A DNA stretch of 64,000 bases from Nibrella saemangeumensis. GTDB taxonomy: Bacteria; Bacteroidota; Bacteroidia; Cytophagales; Spirosomataceae. Where the stretch lies: contig NZ_BAABHD010000032.1 of NCBI RefSeq assembly GCF_039541915.1, positions 62,001 to 126,000 of the forward strand, in the 5' to 3' direction. The translations under genes and the position numbers were made by a program. The notes beneath the pieces were generated by a model. The model ran no database searches. It was not told the DNA's origin and saw only the letters and a program-made list of their open reading frames with translations. Numbering within the stretch: position 1 is the stretch's first letter; each line of letters opens with the position of its first letter. Positions 42,148 to 51,177 of this stretch are shown piece by piece.

Positions 42148-43764
42148 TTATGGCTGCCAGAATACCTTGGCCGTAGCGATCACCCGTTGGGCGGGCGCAT
42201 TGGAATTCAGGTTCAGTTCCTCGGCCAGCGGATACGGGAAGGACACAGGGAACGCCCGGCTAACGGACGTGAACGGAATGGTATCTGCGTTCGGATCGTA
42301 TAGCCTGGGGAAGCCGGTCCGGCGAACATCGTTGTATGATTCCAGCGCAAAACCGAAATTGGCGATCCACTTTTCGGTCATAATTAATTCCAGCTTACCA
42401 GTCGCATCGGCGGCCTCATACTTGCCCGTCACTGCATTGACGTAGGTGGTAATCGCAGCGGCCGGGATAGCCGGTGCACCGCCAATAGCGGCTGCGGCAT
42501 TGACCTCGTTGAAGGCGGCTGTCACAGCATCCTGAAACAACTTTTTGGGATCCTCCTGCGTAATACCGGCTTGTGCCAGCTCAGCCCGGATGAACAGCAG
42601 GTTATAGTAAGGCAGAATACGCTGTAAGCCGTTGCCTGATGCAGAAGCGCCATTTACGCCAGTGGTCCCTACACCGTTACCGTCATCATAACGACCCCCG
42701 GCATAATACAGGCCGACAATTGTTGATGAAAACGACTGGTCGAAGCCCTGGTTGGGTCCCTGCGAAGAAAAGTAGATCGACAGGAAGTTACCGTTCCGGT
42801 ACTCAACCGGATTCTGAGCGTTCGGGCGGGCGTTGGAGAGCTGATTGAAATAATAGTACGGAATGCGCGGGTCCTGAATGCCGGATAACGGATTCGTGCT
42901 AAAGAACGTGTTCGTGCCGGAAAGGATCTCGTGGAAGTACGGGCTTATGTAATTATCCCGGCCGCTGGTCGTGATGTTATAGTCTTCCCGGAATGCCGGA
43001 TGGCGGTTATCCGGAGAGGCCGTACTGCCATACCGAAGGGAGAAACTCTGCGTCGGACCAATAAAATCGTTTTCGGCAATCAGCGCGTTGACCGGAGCGG
43101 AGACATTCTGTACCAGCCGAACCTGATTGTATAATTTCAGCTTCAGCGTTTTGGCAAACTTCCGCCAGGTTACCACGTTACCGCCATAAAACAGATCATC
43201 GGTGGTAGGATTGGCCGATGAGGTTTTGGCCAAGTTGGCAATGCCTTCGTCGATCATCGTGAACAACTGCGGGTAGATGTCCTGTCCCTTGTCAAACTTC
43301 GGAAACTGCACTTTGGTGGATGTACTGGCTTCGGAGAACGGGATATCACCCCAAACGTCAACCATGTAGCTGAACGCTAATGCTCTCAGAATCTGTGCGA
43401 TGCCCACGTACGAGAATTGGTTGTTAGCCGTACCCTGCTCTTCAATAATGTTCAGGTTCTGGATGGCCCGGTAGAGGTTTGTCCAGGCCTGCGTGACGGC
43501 GAAATTGCCCGAGCCGGTAATCCCATACCCGTCGTTTTCGCTCCGCTGCGTTACCTGGTGGACAAATACTCCCGCCGGATTGGAAAGACCAGGAGGGCCG
43601 GAGCCGAGCGAGTTAGCGATATCCAGTTGGGCTGCGGTAAGGAGTTGGGCGCTGCTAACCTGGGTGGGGTTATTCGGGTCCCGGTTGATGTCCAGTGAGC
43701 AACTGCTGACAATCAGGGTAAAGACTGTCAAAGCCGCTAATTGGATAGCTTTTATCTTTTTCAT
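42148..43764 (-). CDS. SusD/RagB-like (SusD-like_2) lipoprotein
   Basis: 538 residues. Signal peptide with lipobox VSSC (C22), then SLDINRDPNNPTQVSSAQLLTAAQ, the typical start of SusD-like_2 proteins. TPR-type helical repeats include YRAIQNLNIIEEQ, AQILRALAFSYMVDVWGDIPFSEA and WRKFAKTLKLKLYNQVRLV. The C-terminal part includes EKWIANFGFALESYNDVRRTGFPRL. It forms the surface lid over the SusC channel encoded 24 bp upstream. The ligand is not known. Confidence 0.95.
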   Translation of the reverse strand: MKKIKAIQLAALTVFTLIVSSCSLDINRDPNNPTQVSSAQLLTAAQLDIANSLGSGPPGLSNPAGVFVHQVTQRSENDGYGITGSGNFAVTQAWTNLYRAIQNLNIIEEQGTANNQFSYVGIAQILRALAFSYMVDVWGDIPFSEASTSTKVQFPKFDKGQDIYPQLFTMIDEGIANLAKTSSANPTTDDLFYGGNVVTWRKFAKTLKLKLYNQVRLVQNVSAPVNALIAENDFIGPTQSFSLRYGSTASPDNRHPAFREDYNITTSGRDNYISPYFHEILSGTNTFFSTNPLSGIQDPRIPYYYFNQLSNARPNAQNPVEYRNGNFLSIYFSSQGPNQGFDQSFSSTIVGLYYAGGRYDDGNGVGTTGVNGASASGNGLQRILPYYNLLFIRAELAQAGITQEDPKKLFQDAVTAAFNEVNAAAAIGGAPAIPAAAITTYVNAVTGKYEAADATGKLELIMTEKWIANFGFALESYNDVRRTGFPRLYDPNADTIPFTSVSRAFPVSFPYPLAEELNLNSNAPAQRVIATAKVFWQP

Positions 43765-43788
43765 GCGTGGAATCTGCTTTAGGGGAAA

Positions 43789-46700
43789 TTAGAAACTCAG
43801 TTTTAGGTTAACGCCGAGACGACGAACGGATGGGGCCGCAAAAAAATCGATACCCTGTGTGTTGCCAGCACCAAAGGTGTTGACTTCCGGGTCGAAGTTG
43901 TGCGATTTGGGGAAATAGGGAGCCTTAAACCACAGGTTTCGGCCGGTGATGCTGACGTCGATTCCTCCAAACGGTGTTCTGGAGATCCAGTTGCGCGGCA
44001 GGGAATAGCCCAGCGACACCTCCCGCAGCCGAACAACCGTAGCGTCGAACATCGAAAATTCGGCCGGGGCATTAATGGCCAGTGCGCCACCGCCCTGCGC
44101 CTGGAACCACAGGTTGTTTTCCATCACCTGAACGGTATTGGGAATTACCTTGCCTTCGCCGTCGAGGAGGGGCTTGAGCGTATTCGGATCGCCAAGTACA
44201 CCCGGTACTACCTTCGGAATTTCACGGTCTTCGGTGGCTTTGGTTACCCCGCGGCCCAGCAGGAACTGGTTGGTTTCTGAAAAGATCTGACCGCCATGCC
44301 GGTAGTCAACTACGGCCGAGAGTTGAATGCCTTTGTAGCTGAAGGTATTGGTAACGCCCAGGCTAAAGAGGGGGTTCGGATTCCCGATTATCCGCTGCGT
44401 CAGGTCTGGAATAGTCAAACCCGTATTACGGTCAATCAGCAGATTACCGTTTTCGTCGCGGGCAGCTACACCACCCCGCAGGGCGCCAAACCACTCGCCG
44501 GGCCGGGCAACCGGTGTTGGGCGGCCAGCACCCGTAAACAGGGCTCGCAGCACTACTTCTTCAACGCCTTCTGTCAGTTTCTCCACAATATTCCGGTTCT
44601 GCGTAAAGGCTGCATAGATATCCCACTTAAAACCACTCGACAGCTGAACCGGCGTTAGCGCTAAACCGATCTCAAAGCCTTTGTTGCTGATTTCGCCGAA
44701 GTTGGTCAGCAGCGAACTGTAGCCCGATGAGCGGGGCAGCGACCGGCGGGCGATGATGTCGGTACTTAATCGGTTGTAATACGTCAGGTCGAGCGAGGCC
44801 CGGCCGTTGAAAAACTCCAGATTCGTGCCGACCTCAAATTCATTGGTGAACTCCGGCTTCAGGTTGGGGTCGAATGCCGTTGCTGCTACCGAAGCTCCCG
44901 GTTGTCCGTTGAATGGATAATCGTTGTACCGGGTGGAGCCCTGTTGGTTAGAGCTCTCGCCAAGGTTGACGCGGAAGGTGTTGATGGTCGAATAAGGCGC
45001 GGCATCGCGTCCAACACGAGCGTAGCCGATCCGTATTTTACCGTTGGTCAGCACCGATGTTTTAGCCTGGAGGGCATCCAGGAACAGAAACGACAAACTA
45101 CCGGAGTAATAAAAATAGCTTCGGTTGTTGGCCGGCAGGGTCGACGAACGGTCATTCCGCCCGGTCAGGTTCAGGAACAGATAATCCTTGTAACCCAGCG
45201 TAAGGTCGGTAAATACCCCAAATAGCCGCCGTTTGTCGATGGACGTATTACCCAGGTCGGGCGTAACGGTGGCCACATTGCTGACCTGGTCAATACCTCT
45301 TGTTACGATGCCCAGTCCATCAACCGCTGTTTGCTCCGTGCCGCGCTGGTTGAAGTTCCCACCTACAATAGCCCGCAGATTCAGATCCGGGGTGATATTG
45401 CGGGTAATATTAGCCAGCAGGTTATGATCGTGTTCCAAATAGGAAATGGCATCGAAGTCGAGGCTGCCAATGCCCTGGGCGCCGATCAGCGATCCCCTTG
45501 AAATGCGCTGGAACCGGTTGTCATTGTAGGTGTTGACACCGCCCTTATAGGTCAGGTTCAGCCAGTTCGTAATGTCGTACGACAAATTTCCACTGGCCGC
45601 AATGCGGTTGACCTTGCTGTTGGCGGTGCTGTTGGCTACCGACCAGTACGGGTTATCCGCCTGGCCGAAACCGAAGAAAAACAACTGGTTACCGGCCGGA
45701 TCTTCGTAAGGCAGGTCTCCAATGGGCCAGTTGCGGGGCATCTGGAACATCCGCGACAGGGGCGATGTACCGTCGGCACCAAACAGGGGGCTGTCCTGCT
45801 CACTGCGGGTATAGGCTACGTTAGCCCCAACAGTCAGGCCGTTTTCCAGCGTGCTGTTGCCACCCACACTGATGTTGGTGCGCTCAAAGGTGGAGCCGGG
45901 AAAGAAGCTTTTCTGGTCGGTACGCGACAACACCGCCGTCATGCTGGCTTTGGGACCGCCACCGCTGACGGTAAGCGAGTGCTCCCACACATTTCCCTGC
46001 CGGAAGAAGTTCTTTACATTGTCGGGGTACGGCTGGTAGGCTACATTACCGCCGGGACGAAGGCCGTACTGAGCGGCCACCGTCGGGTACTGGTTGGCGA
46101 ATGTGGCAAACGGCCCCGGCCATACGGGAATGGAATCTGTGCCGGATGTATTAGCCGTCCAGCCTCCGTTGGCGGCATAGGTCCGGCCCTGCCCAAACGC
46201 CGGACCCCACGTACCGTTGGCACTGGCGTATACCTGCTGTGAACCAGCCCCGTATTTATTCTGGAAATCGGGATAGCTGGCGATATTCTCGGTTGCATAT
46301 CCCATGTTGTACGTTATCTCCAGGCCTTTCTTCGACATGCGGCTGCTGCCTGATTTGGTGGTGATCACGATTACCCCGTTGGCAGCCCGCGTTCCATACA
46401 GTGCAGCAGCAGCGGCTCCCTTCAGGACGGTCATCGAGGCAATATTATTGGGGTCCAGGTCAGCTATCCGGCTACCCACCGCCCCGCTGGCGTTCCTAAA
46501 TGAACCTGTCTCGTTCAGATCATTACTGAATGGAATACCGTCGACTACGAAAAGAGGCTGGTTAGCTCCCAGAAACGAGTTGGCTCCCCGAATGGTAATG
46601 CGGGATGAACTGCCGGCAATACCGCCGGAACCGGAAATCTGAACGCCTGGTACTTTGCCCTGCATGGCTCGCAATACATCGGGTTCCGACTTTTGAACCA

Positions 46701-47094
46701 GTTTGTCGGAAGATACCCGCTCAACGGCGTATCCCAGCGACCGGTTGCTCCGTTCGATACCCACTGCAGTGACGACCACTTCGCCCAACTGTTTGGCGTC
46801 ACTATTTAAGGCTACATTGATGGAAGACTGGTTGCCTACAGCAACCTCGCGGGGCGACATGCCCACAAAACTGAAAACGAGCGTGGTACCCTCCGGCACC
46901 ACGAGTCGGTATGTTCCCTCGGCGTCGGTGGAGGTTCCCCGCGTGGTACCTTTGATGGAAACGTTTGCGCCTGGGATGGCCTGGCCATCGTCGGCACTGG
47001 TCACCCGACCGGTCACTGTTCTTTCCTGAGCCTGGGCTACCCACGAGAGCGTAAGCAGCCAAACCCCCATCGTCATTCGTAAAAAGACGTTCAT
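43789..47094 (-). CDS. SusC/RagA family TonB-linked outer-membrane protein
   Basis: 1101 residues. Signal peptide (about 1-22), carboxypeptidase-like regulatory domain (TVTGRVTSADDGQAIPGANVSIKGTTRGTSTDAEGTYRL), TonB box region, plug domain (VLRAMQGKVPGVQISGSGGIAGSSSRITIRGANSF...) and a 22-stranded barrel ending in an aromatic residue (NLKLSF). It imports a nutrient through the outer membrane using TonB energy, with SusD as partner. No SusE-type enzyme or anti-sigma pair is adjacent, so the substrate is open. Confidence 0.96.
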   Translation of the reverse strand: MNVFLRMTMGVWLLTLSWVAQAQERTVTGRVTSADDGQAIPGANVSIKGTTRGTSTDAEGTYRLVVPEGTTLVFSFVGMSPREVAVGNQSSINVALNSDAKQLGEVVVTAVGIERSNRSLGYAVERVSSDKLVQKSEPDVLRAMQGKVPGVQISGSGGIAGSSSRITIRGANSFLGANQPLFVVDGIPFSNDLNETGSFRNASGAVGSRIADLDPNNIASMTVLKGAAAAALYGTRAANGVIVITTKSGSSRMSKKGLEITYNMGYATENIASYPDFQNKYGAGSQQVYASANGTWGPAFGQGRTYAANGGWTANTSGTDSIPVWPGPFATFANQYPTVAAQYGLRPGGNVAYQPYPDNVKNFFRQGNVWEHSLTVSGGGPKASMTAVLSRTDQKSFFPGSTFERTNISVGGNSTLENGLTVGANVAYTRSEQDSPLFGADGTSPLSRMFQMPRNWPIGDLPYEDPAGNQLFFFGFGQADNPYWSVANSTANSKVNRIAASGNLSYDITNWLNLTYKGGVNTYNDNRFQRISRGSLIGAQGIGSLDFDAISYLEHDHNLLANITRNITPDLNLRAIVGGNFNQRGTEQTAVDGLGIVTRGIDQVSNVATVTPDLGNTSIDKRRLFGVFTDLTLGYKDYLFLNLTGRNDRSSTLPANNRSYFYYSGSLSFLFLDALQAKTSVLTNGKIRIGYARVGRDAAPYSTINTFRVNLGESSNQQGSTRYNDYPFNGQPGASVAATAFDPNLKPEFTNEFEVGTNLEFFNGRASLDLTYYNRLSTDIIARRSLPRSSGYSSLLTNFGEISNKGFEIGLALTPVQLSSGFKWDIYAAFTQNRNIVEKLTEGVEEVVLRALFTGAGRPTPVARPGEWFGALRGGVAARDENGNLLIDRNTGLTIPDLTQRIIGNPNPLFSLGVTNTFSYKGIQLSAVVDYRHGGQIFSETNQFLLGRGVTKATEDREIPKVVPGVLGDPNTLKPLLDGEGKVIPNTVQVMENNLWFQAQGGGALAINAPAEFSMFDATVVRLREVSLGYSLPRNWISRTPFGGIDVSITGRNLWFKAPYFPKSHNFDPEVNTFGAGNTQGIDFFAAPSVRRLGVNLKLSF

Positions 47095-47227
47095 GAAAAA
47101 ATGGTGTTTAGTAAAAAGTTAGGACATACTGTAGTGGAATTGAATCATACTACGCATCGCATACAAGGATGCCGGGTAAAGACACGACCAGTTACATGAG
47201 CGTTGCAGCCTTTTTACCTTTTCACCA

Positions 47228-47266
47228 AAAAAAAGAAGGCTCCCGGTTAGAGAGCCTTCTTTTTTG
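47228..47266. terminator. Bidirectional intrinsic terminator
   Basis: AAAAAGAAGGCTC-CCGGTTAGA-GAGCCTTCTTTTTTG forms a 10-12 bp stem with A/T-runs on both sides. It ends the LytTR operon on the minus strand (stop at 47279); nothing plus-stranded precedes it. Confidence 0.88.
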
Positions 47267-47278
47267 TTTCAAACTTTA

Positions 47279-48076
47279 TTACTTTCCCATCCACCGCTTG
47301 AAGTCGCTGGCGCGTTCGCGGCTGACGATAACTTCTTCTTCGGAAGATGGCTTGACGCTGATCTTCAGTTTGTTATTAAAATACGGGTGTATCTGTTGTA
47401 CGGAATGGATGTCGAGGATGAACTGCCGGTTGGCGCGGAAGAACTGCGCCGGGTCGAGCATCTTCTCCAGTTCGTCGAGGGTGTAGTCGACCGGAAACTT
47501 CTGGTTACTGCGGGTCTTGAACAGGCTGACGCCCTCTTCTGAATAAAAGTAGGCAATGTCTGACACCTCAACGGGTACCCACTGCTGCACGTGCTTTACC
47601 AGGAACCGCTTGCGGTATTCGGTGGGCTGTACCTGCTGGCGGAGCTGCTGCACCAGGGCATCGATGGCCATTCGGTCCAGGCCTGGCTCAGCCGGTTCGG
47701 CCGGGCCGCTGTCGGGCTGGCTCTGCAGCCGGCGGTGCTTGGCCAGACTAGCCTCCAGTTCGTTTCGCTTGATAGGCTTCAGCAGGTAATCGATGCTGTT
47801 GACCTTAAAAGCCCGCAGGGCATATTCGTCGTAGGAAGTCGTGAAGATAACCGGAGACTCAACGGTCGTCTGTTCGAAGATTTCAAAGCTTTGGCCATCA
47901 GCCAGTTCAATATCCATCAGGATCAGGTCGGGTGCCGGATTGGACTGCAGCCACGATACCGAAGCCCGGACACTGGCAGCCGTTCCCACAATATGGATAC
48001 TGTCGTCCACCTCCTGCAGGAGCTTGCTCAGTTTACGGACGGCCAGTTCTTCATCTTCTATCAACAATACATTCAT
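47279..48076 (-). CDS. LytTR family response regulator
   Basis: 265 residues. The receiver domain has the acidic pocket IEDEE, phospho-Asp in LILMDIEL (D55) and Lys in YLLKPIKRNE. The C-terminal LytTR DNA-binding domain (about 155-262) contains FLVKHVQQWVPVEVSDIAYFYSEEGVSLF and DPAQFFRANRQFILDIHSV. It follows two LytS-like kinases on the same strand, so it is their likely partner. Four phased repeats lie upstream and may be its binding sites. Confidence 0.95.
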   Translation of the reverse strand: MNVLLIEDEELAVRKLSKLLQEVDDSIHIVGTAASVRASVSWLQSNPAPDLILMDIELADGQSFEIFEQTTVESPVIFTTSYDEYALRAFKVNSIDYLLKPIKRNELEASLAKHRRLQSQPDSGPAEPAEPGLDRMAIDALVQQLRQQVQPTEYRKRFLVKHVQQWVPVEVSDIAYFYSEEGVSLFKTRSNQKFPVDYTLDELEKMLDPAQFFRANRQFILDIHSVQQIHPYFNNKLKISVKPSSEEEVIVSRERASDFKRWMGK

Positions 48077-48140
48077 GACAACGGATACTATTAAATGTTG
48101 TTACAATATCGCGACGGATGGGGGATCCGCCAAACAATTT

Positions 48141-48214
48141 CGCCGGTGAACCGACATAAACCCGCCATGAAACGGATAATCTGCCGTTGAACCGGTAAAA
48201 CTCACGGGTGAACC
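48141..48214. promoter_or_regulatory. Four phased repeats upstream of the LytTR gene (putative LytTR sites)
   Basis: Units with the core TGAACCG or TGAAACG start (TGAA) at 48147, 48168, 48188 and 48209, spaced 21, 20 and 21 bp, two helical turns. On the minus strand they read GTTCA or GTTTCA. LytTR proteins bind direct repeats containing GTT spaced about 21 bp. The last unit overlaps the kinase stop codon. Confidence 0.5.
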
Positions 48215-49248
48215 GATCCGTTGTGCGGAAGGATCAGGGGCAATGTCACCGAAAAATAAGCGTCGACTTCTTCAATGGTCGGGTTTGGCTGGGCCAGCAG
48301 CCGGTATTTCGATGCGATATTCGACAGCCCCACCTGGTTTGACTCCACACGCAGCGACCGTCGCTGCAGGTTGTTGCTAATGACCAGACGCCCGTCGGCT
48401 GTGGAACGGATCGAGATGTGCAGCGGTTGTTCGGTCAGAATAACATTGTGTTTTACGGCATTTTCGATCAGCATCTGCAGGGTAAGGGGCGGGAGCATCG
48501 TATCCTGGTGCTCTTCCAGAACGGCCACTTCCAGGGCCAGTCCGGTGCCGTAGCGGGTTTTGAGCAGGTTGAAGTAGGAATGGGTGAACGCCAGCTCGGT
48601 ACGCAGCGTGGTTAGCTCCCGCTCATTGGTTTGCAGCAGGTAGCGGTACACCGTGCTCATTTCTTCGACAAACTCTTCGGCGCGGCTGGGGTTTTCCGCA
48701 ATCAGCGCCGACAGCGTGTTCAGGCTGTTGAATAGAAAGTGGGGGTTCACCTGGCTTTTCAGCGTATCGAAGCGGGCCCGCCACTGGGTTTTCAACAGTT
48801 GTTCCTTTTCCTCGTAGGTCTGCTGCCATTGCCGAAAGAGGTAGATACCCTCGTAAACGGTGATGTATACACAATTATAAAAAAGCATAACGCCGGCAGT
48901 GTACGTGTAATCCAGCAGGCCGGGCCAGAGGGGCTGGTCACGCAGAACCGCCTGTAGGCCAATGCGCAGAAATACCGAGAAGTTGACCAGCAGGGGGAGG
49001 ATCAGCAGCAGCATCAGCAGCCTGGTTTGGGTGCGCTGCAGCCCCGGTACCTTTTTTTGAACGGTCATGACCGCCCAGCGGCCTACCTGCCAGCAGATGA
49101 AACCAGCCAGCAAGGCAATGACATCGAACAGGATGATGTCGGGTAACTCCAGTTCAAAGTAAATATTTATTCTGAAGAAGATCGTACCGAACAAAAAAAG
49201 GACCAGCGGTCCGATTGTCCGTAGTTTTACATCCGCTGAAACGCTCAT
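48202..49248 (-). CDS. LytS-like sensor histidine kinase, copy 1
   Basis: 348 residues from the ATG at 49248 (MSVSADVKLRT); the longer frame would overlap the upstream kinase gene. About four membrane helices (residues about 12-140) precede the kinase core, whose His_kinase box is VNPHFLFNSLNTLSALIAENP, with MLIENAVKHN (ATPase N-box) and VGLSNIASKYRLL (G-box). It probably phosphorylates the LytTR regulator encoded 125 bp downstream. It resembles the kinase of the next gene, indicating duplication. Confidence 0.93.
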   Translation of the reverse strand: MSVSADVKLRTIGPLVLFLFGTIFFRINIYFELELPDIILFDVIALLAGFICWQVGRWAVMTVQKKVPGLQRTQTRLLMLLLILPLLVNFSVFLRIGLQAVLRDQPLWPGLLDYTYTAGVMLFYNCVYITVYEGIYLFRQWQQTYEEKEQLLKTQWRARFDTLKSQVNPHFLFNSLNTLSALIAENPSRAEEFVEEMSTVYRYLLQTNERELTTLRTELAFTHSYFNLLKTRYGTGLALEVAVLEEHQDTMLPPLTLQMLIENAVKHNVILTEQPLHISIRSTADGRLVISNNLQRRSLRVESNQVGLSNIASKYRLLAQPNPTIEEVDAYFSVTLPLILPHNGSVHP

Positions 49249-49280
49249 ACCTGCCGATTGGCTGCCGTTCCTTAAAAATA

Positions 49281-50138
49281 CTAAATAGTACCGGATTTTT
49301 GCAACAGAGGCAGCTGAACGGTAAACGATTGCCCGTTGTCGGAGATGGCCGGTTGGGGCAGGTGAAGCAGTCGGAAGCGGGAAGAAATATTGTCGAGCCC
49401 TACCTGAAGCGTGTTGGCTTTCAGCGGTTTTCGCTGGATGTTGTTGCAAACCACCAACTGACCATCTGCGGTGGCGTTGATGGTAATAAGCAGGGGCTGT
49501 TCGGCCAGGATAATGTTGTGCCGGATGGCGTTCTCCACCAGGATATGCAGCGTCAGCGGGGGCAGCAGGGTATCCAGGTGACGGTCGTCTACGTCAATGC
49601 TAAAATCGATGGCGTTGCCGTAGCGGGTTTTCATCAGCGAAAAATAAGCCCGGATAAAGGTCAGTTCGGTGCGCAGCGTCATCAGGTCACAGGCATGCGA
49701 CTGGAGCATATACCGGTATACCGTCGATAGTTCGTCCAGAAAATTCTCCGCCTTCGTTTTATCCTCGGCAATCAGCACCGACAGCGAGTTGAGGCTGTTG
49801 AACAGAAAATGCGGATTGATATGCGTTTTCAGACAGTCGAACTGGCTTTGGAGGCTGACCTTCTTCAGGGCTTCATCTTCCCGGATGCGTTCCCCGTAAG
49901 CCTTCAGGGAACGTAATGCAAATTCACTGACCAGGACGAGAACTACTATGGCTGCCAGACTGGTAGCGGCATAAATACCCCAATGGTGCTGGTAGGTTTC
50001 GAGCCATAACAGGTTCAGCAGCAATACCGAAACGGGTATTCCAATGATGCGGGGCCATATGTTGTGTAAGGTTTTCAATGTAGGCGTAACTGCGTTTTTT
50101 CTCTTGGTAGGCCGGGGCCTGATTTGGCTCGCCGGCAC
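49281..50138 (-). CDS. LytS-like sensor histidine kinase, copy 2
   Basis: 285 residues with a GTG start at 50138; nearby ATG codons are out of frame. Two membrane helices (about 27-70) are followed by the kinase core: THINPHFLFNSLNSLSVLIAED, STVYRYMLQSHACDLMTLRTELTFIRAYFSLMKTRYG, LVENAIRHNIILAEQPL and VGLDNISSRFRLLHLPQP. The core is closely similar to the downstream kinase, including the ILAEQPL/ILTEQPL stretch. It is the first gene of the operon. Confidence 0.92.
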   Translation of the reverse strand: MPASQIRPRPTKRKNAVTPTLKTLHNIWPRIIGIPVSVLLLNLLWLETYQHHWGIYAATSLAAIVVLVLVSEFALRSLKAYGERIREDEALKKVSLQSQFDCLKTHINPHFLFNSLNSLSVLIAEDKTKAENFLDELSTVYRYMLQSHACDLMTLRTELTFIRAYFSLMKTRYGNAIDFSIDVDDRHLDTLLPPLTLHILVENAIRHNIILAEQPLLITINATADGQLVVCNNIQRKPLKANTLQVGLDNISSRFRLLHLPQPAISDNGQSFTVQLPLLQKSGTI

Positions 50139-50375
50139 ATGGCCGGGCTCTTCCTGTTCTTAGTTTTGTTGTCACTGTCGGGCAGTGGTTTCGGTTACAA
50201 AGATGATCGATGGGCAGCCCGCGGCAAATGCTGATGAGGTTCAAGCGGCAACTTCGTTGGGTGAAGTGTAAAAAGCGTCTGTTGAAAGTCGGAGGCTATA
50301 CGTCAGCTTTTTAGGATGGGCTTTACCGATTTAGTACAAAATGGCGTTATTTGCTGAAGGTAACATGGATAGACA

Positions 50376-51143
50376 ATGAAACAGGTAATCACTACGGCAT
50401 CGCTGCTGCTCATGGTGCTGACGGTATGGGCCCAGACTACGCCGAAAGGCAAAGACGACAAACAGAAAGAAACAAACCCGGAGCCGGTAGAGAGCGCCGA
50501 AGCCTTTCGGGTGCGGAACATGATGCTGCTTTCTACGGATAACAACATTATGCCGACCGTAGACACCCGGTACGAAGGGCTACAGGGCACGCCTTATTTT
50601 ATACCAAACTGGTCGAGGGGGCAGGTGGATCTAACCAACGGGACCCACCAGACCAACGTGCCGCTCAAGTTTGATGCGCACCGGCAAAGCCTGCTGATCC
50701 TGCGGGAAAAAATGCGCGACTCCATCATCGTAAACCCGAACCAGATCAAGGCGTTTACCATCATGGATGCCGACGGGAACGGTTACCTGTTTAAGCGCTA
50801 CACGGGTCTCACCGGCGACAAACAACTCAGCGAAGGCTATTTCATGGTGCTGTATGAGGGGAAAAATGCGATGCTGAAGCGGGTTAATAAACTCTTCAAG
50901 AAAGCCGATTTCAAAGGTGGTTATTCGGCCGACATCCGCTACGATTCCTACACCGATGATGTGTCCTTCTACCTGCTCCGGCCCGACAAGAGCCTGGTGA
51001 AACTCAAAAAAAGCAAAAAAGCCGTGCTGGACGCGTTAAGCGACAAAAAGGCCGACGTGGCCCGCTTCATCGACGAAAAGAAACTGGATTTCAAATCCGA
51101 GTATGACCTGGCGCAGGTGGTGCAGTATTACGATAGTTTGTAA
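50376..51143 (+). CDS. Secreted protein of unknown function
   Basis: 255 residues. Signal peptide MKQVITTASLLLMVLTVWAQ is followed by a charged Lys/Glu linker, then a beta-rich domain (about 55-190: FIPNWSRGQVDLTN, DSIIVNPNQIKAFTIMDADGNGYLFKRY) and a helical C-terminus (KKAVLDALSDKKADVARFIDEKKLDF). Similar proteins of this layout are common in Cytophagales but have no known role. It stands alone, 35 bp before nspC. Confidence 0.85.
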   Translation: MKQVITTASLLLMVLTVWAQTTPKGKDDKQKETNPEPVESAEAFRVRNMMLLSTDNNIMPTVDTRYEGLQGTPYFIPNWSRGQVDLTNGTHQTNVPLKFDAHRQSLLILREKMRDSIIVNPNQIKAFTIMDADGNGYLFKRYTGLTGDKQLSEGYFMVLYEGKNAMLKRVNKLFKKADFKGGYSADIRYDSYTDDVSFYLLRPDKSLVKLKKSKKAVLDALSDKKADVARFIDEKKLDFKSEYDLAQVVQYYDSL

Positions 51144-51177
51144 CGTACCTTTGCCCCGTATTTGACGAAAACCATTG

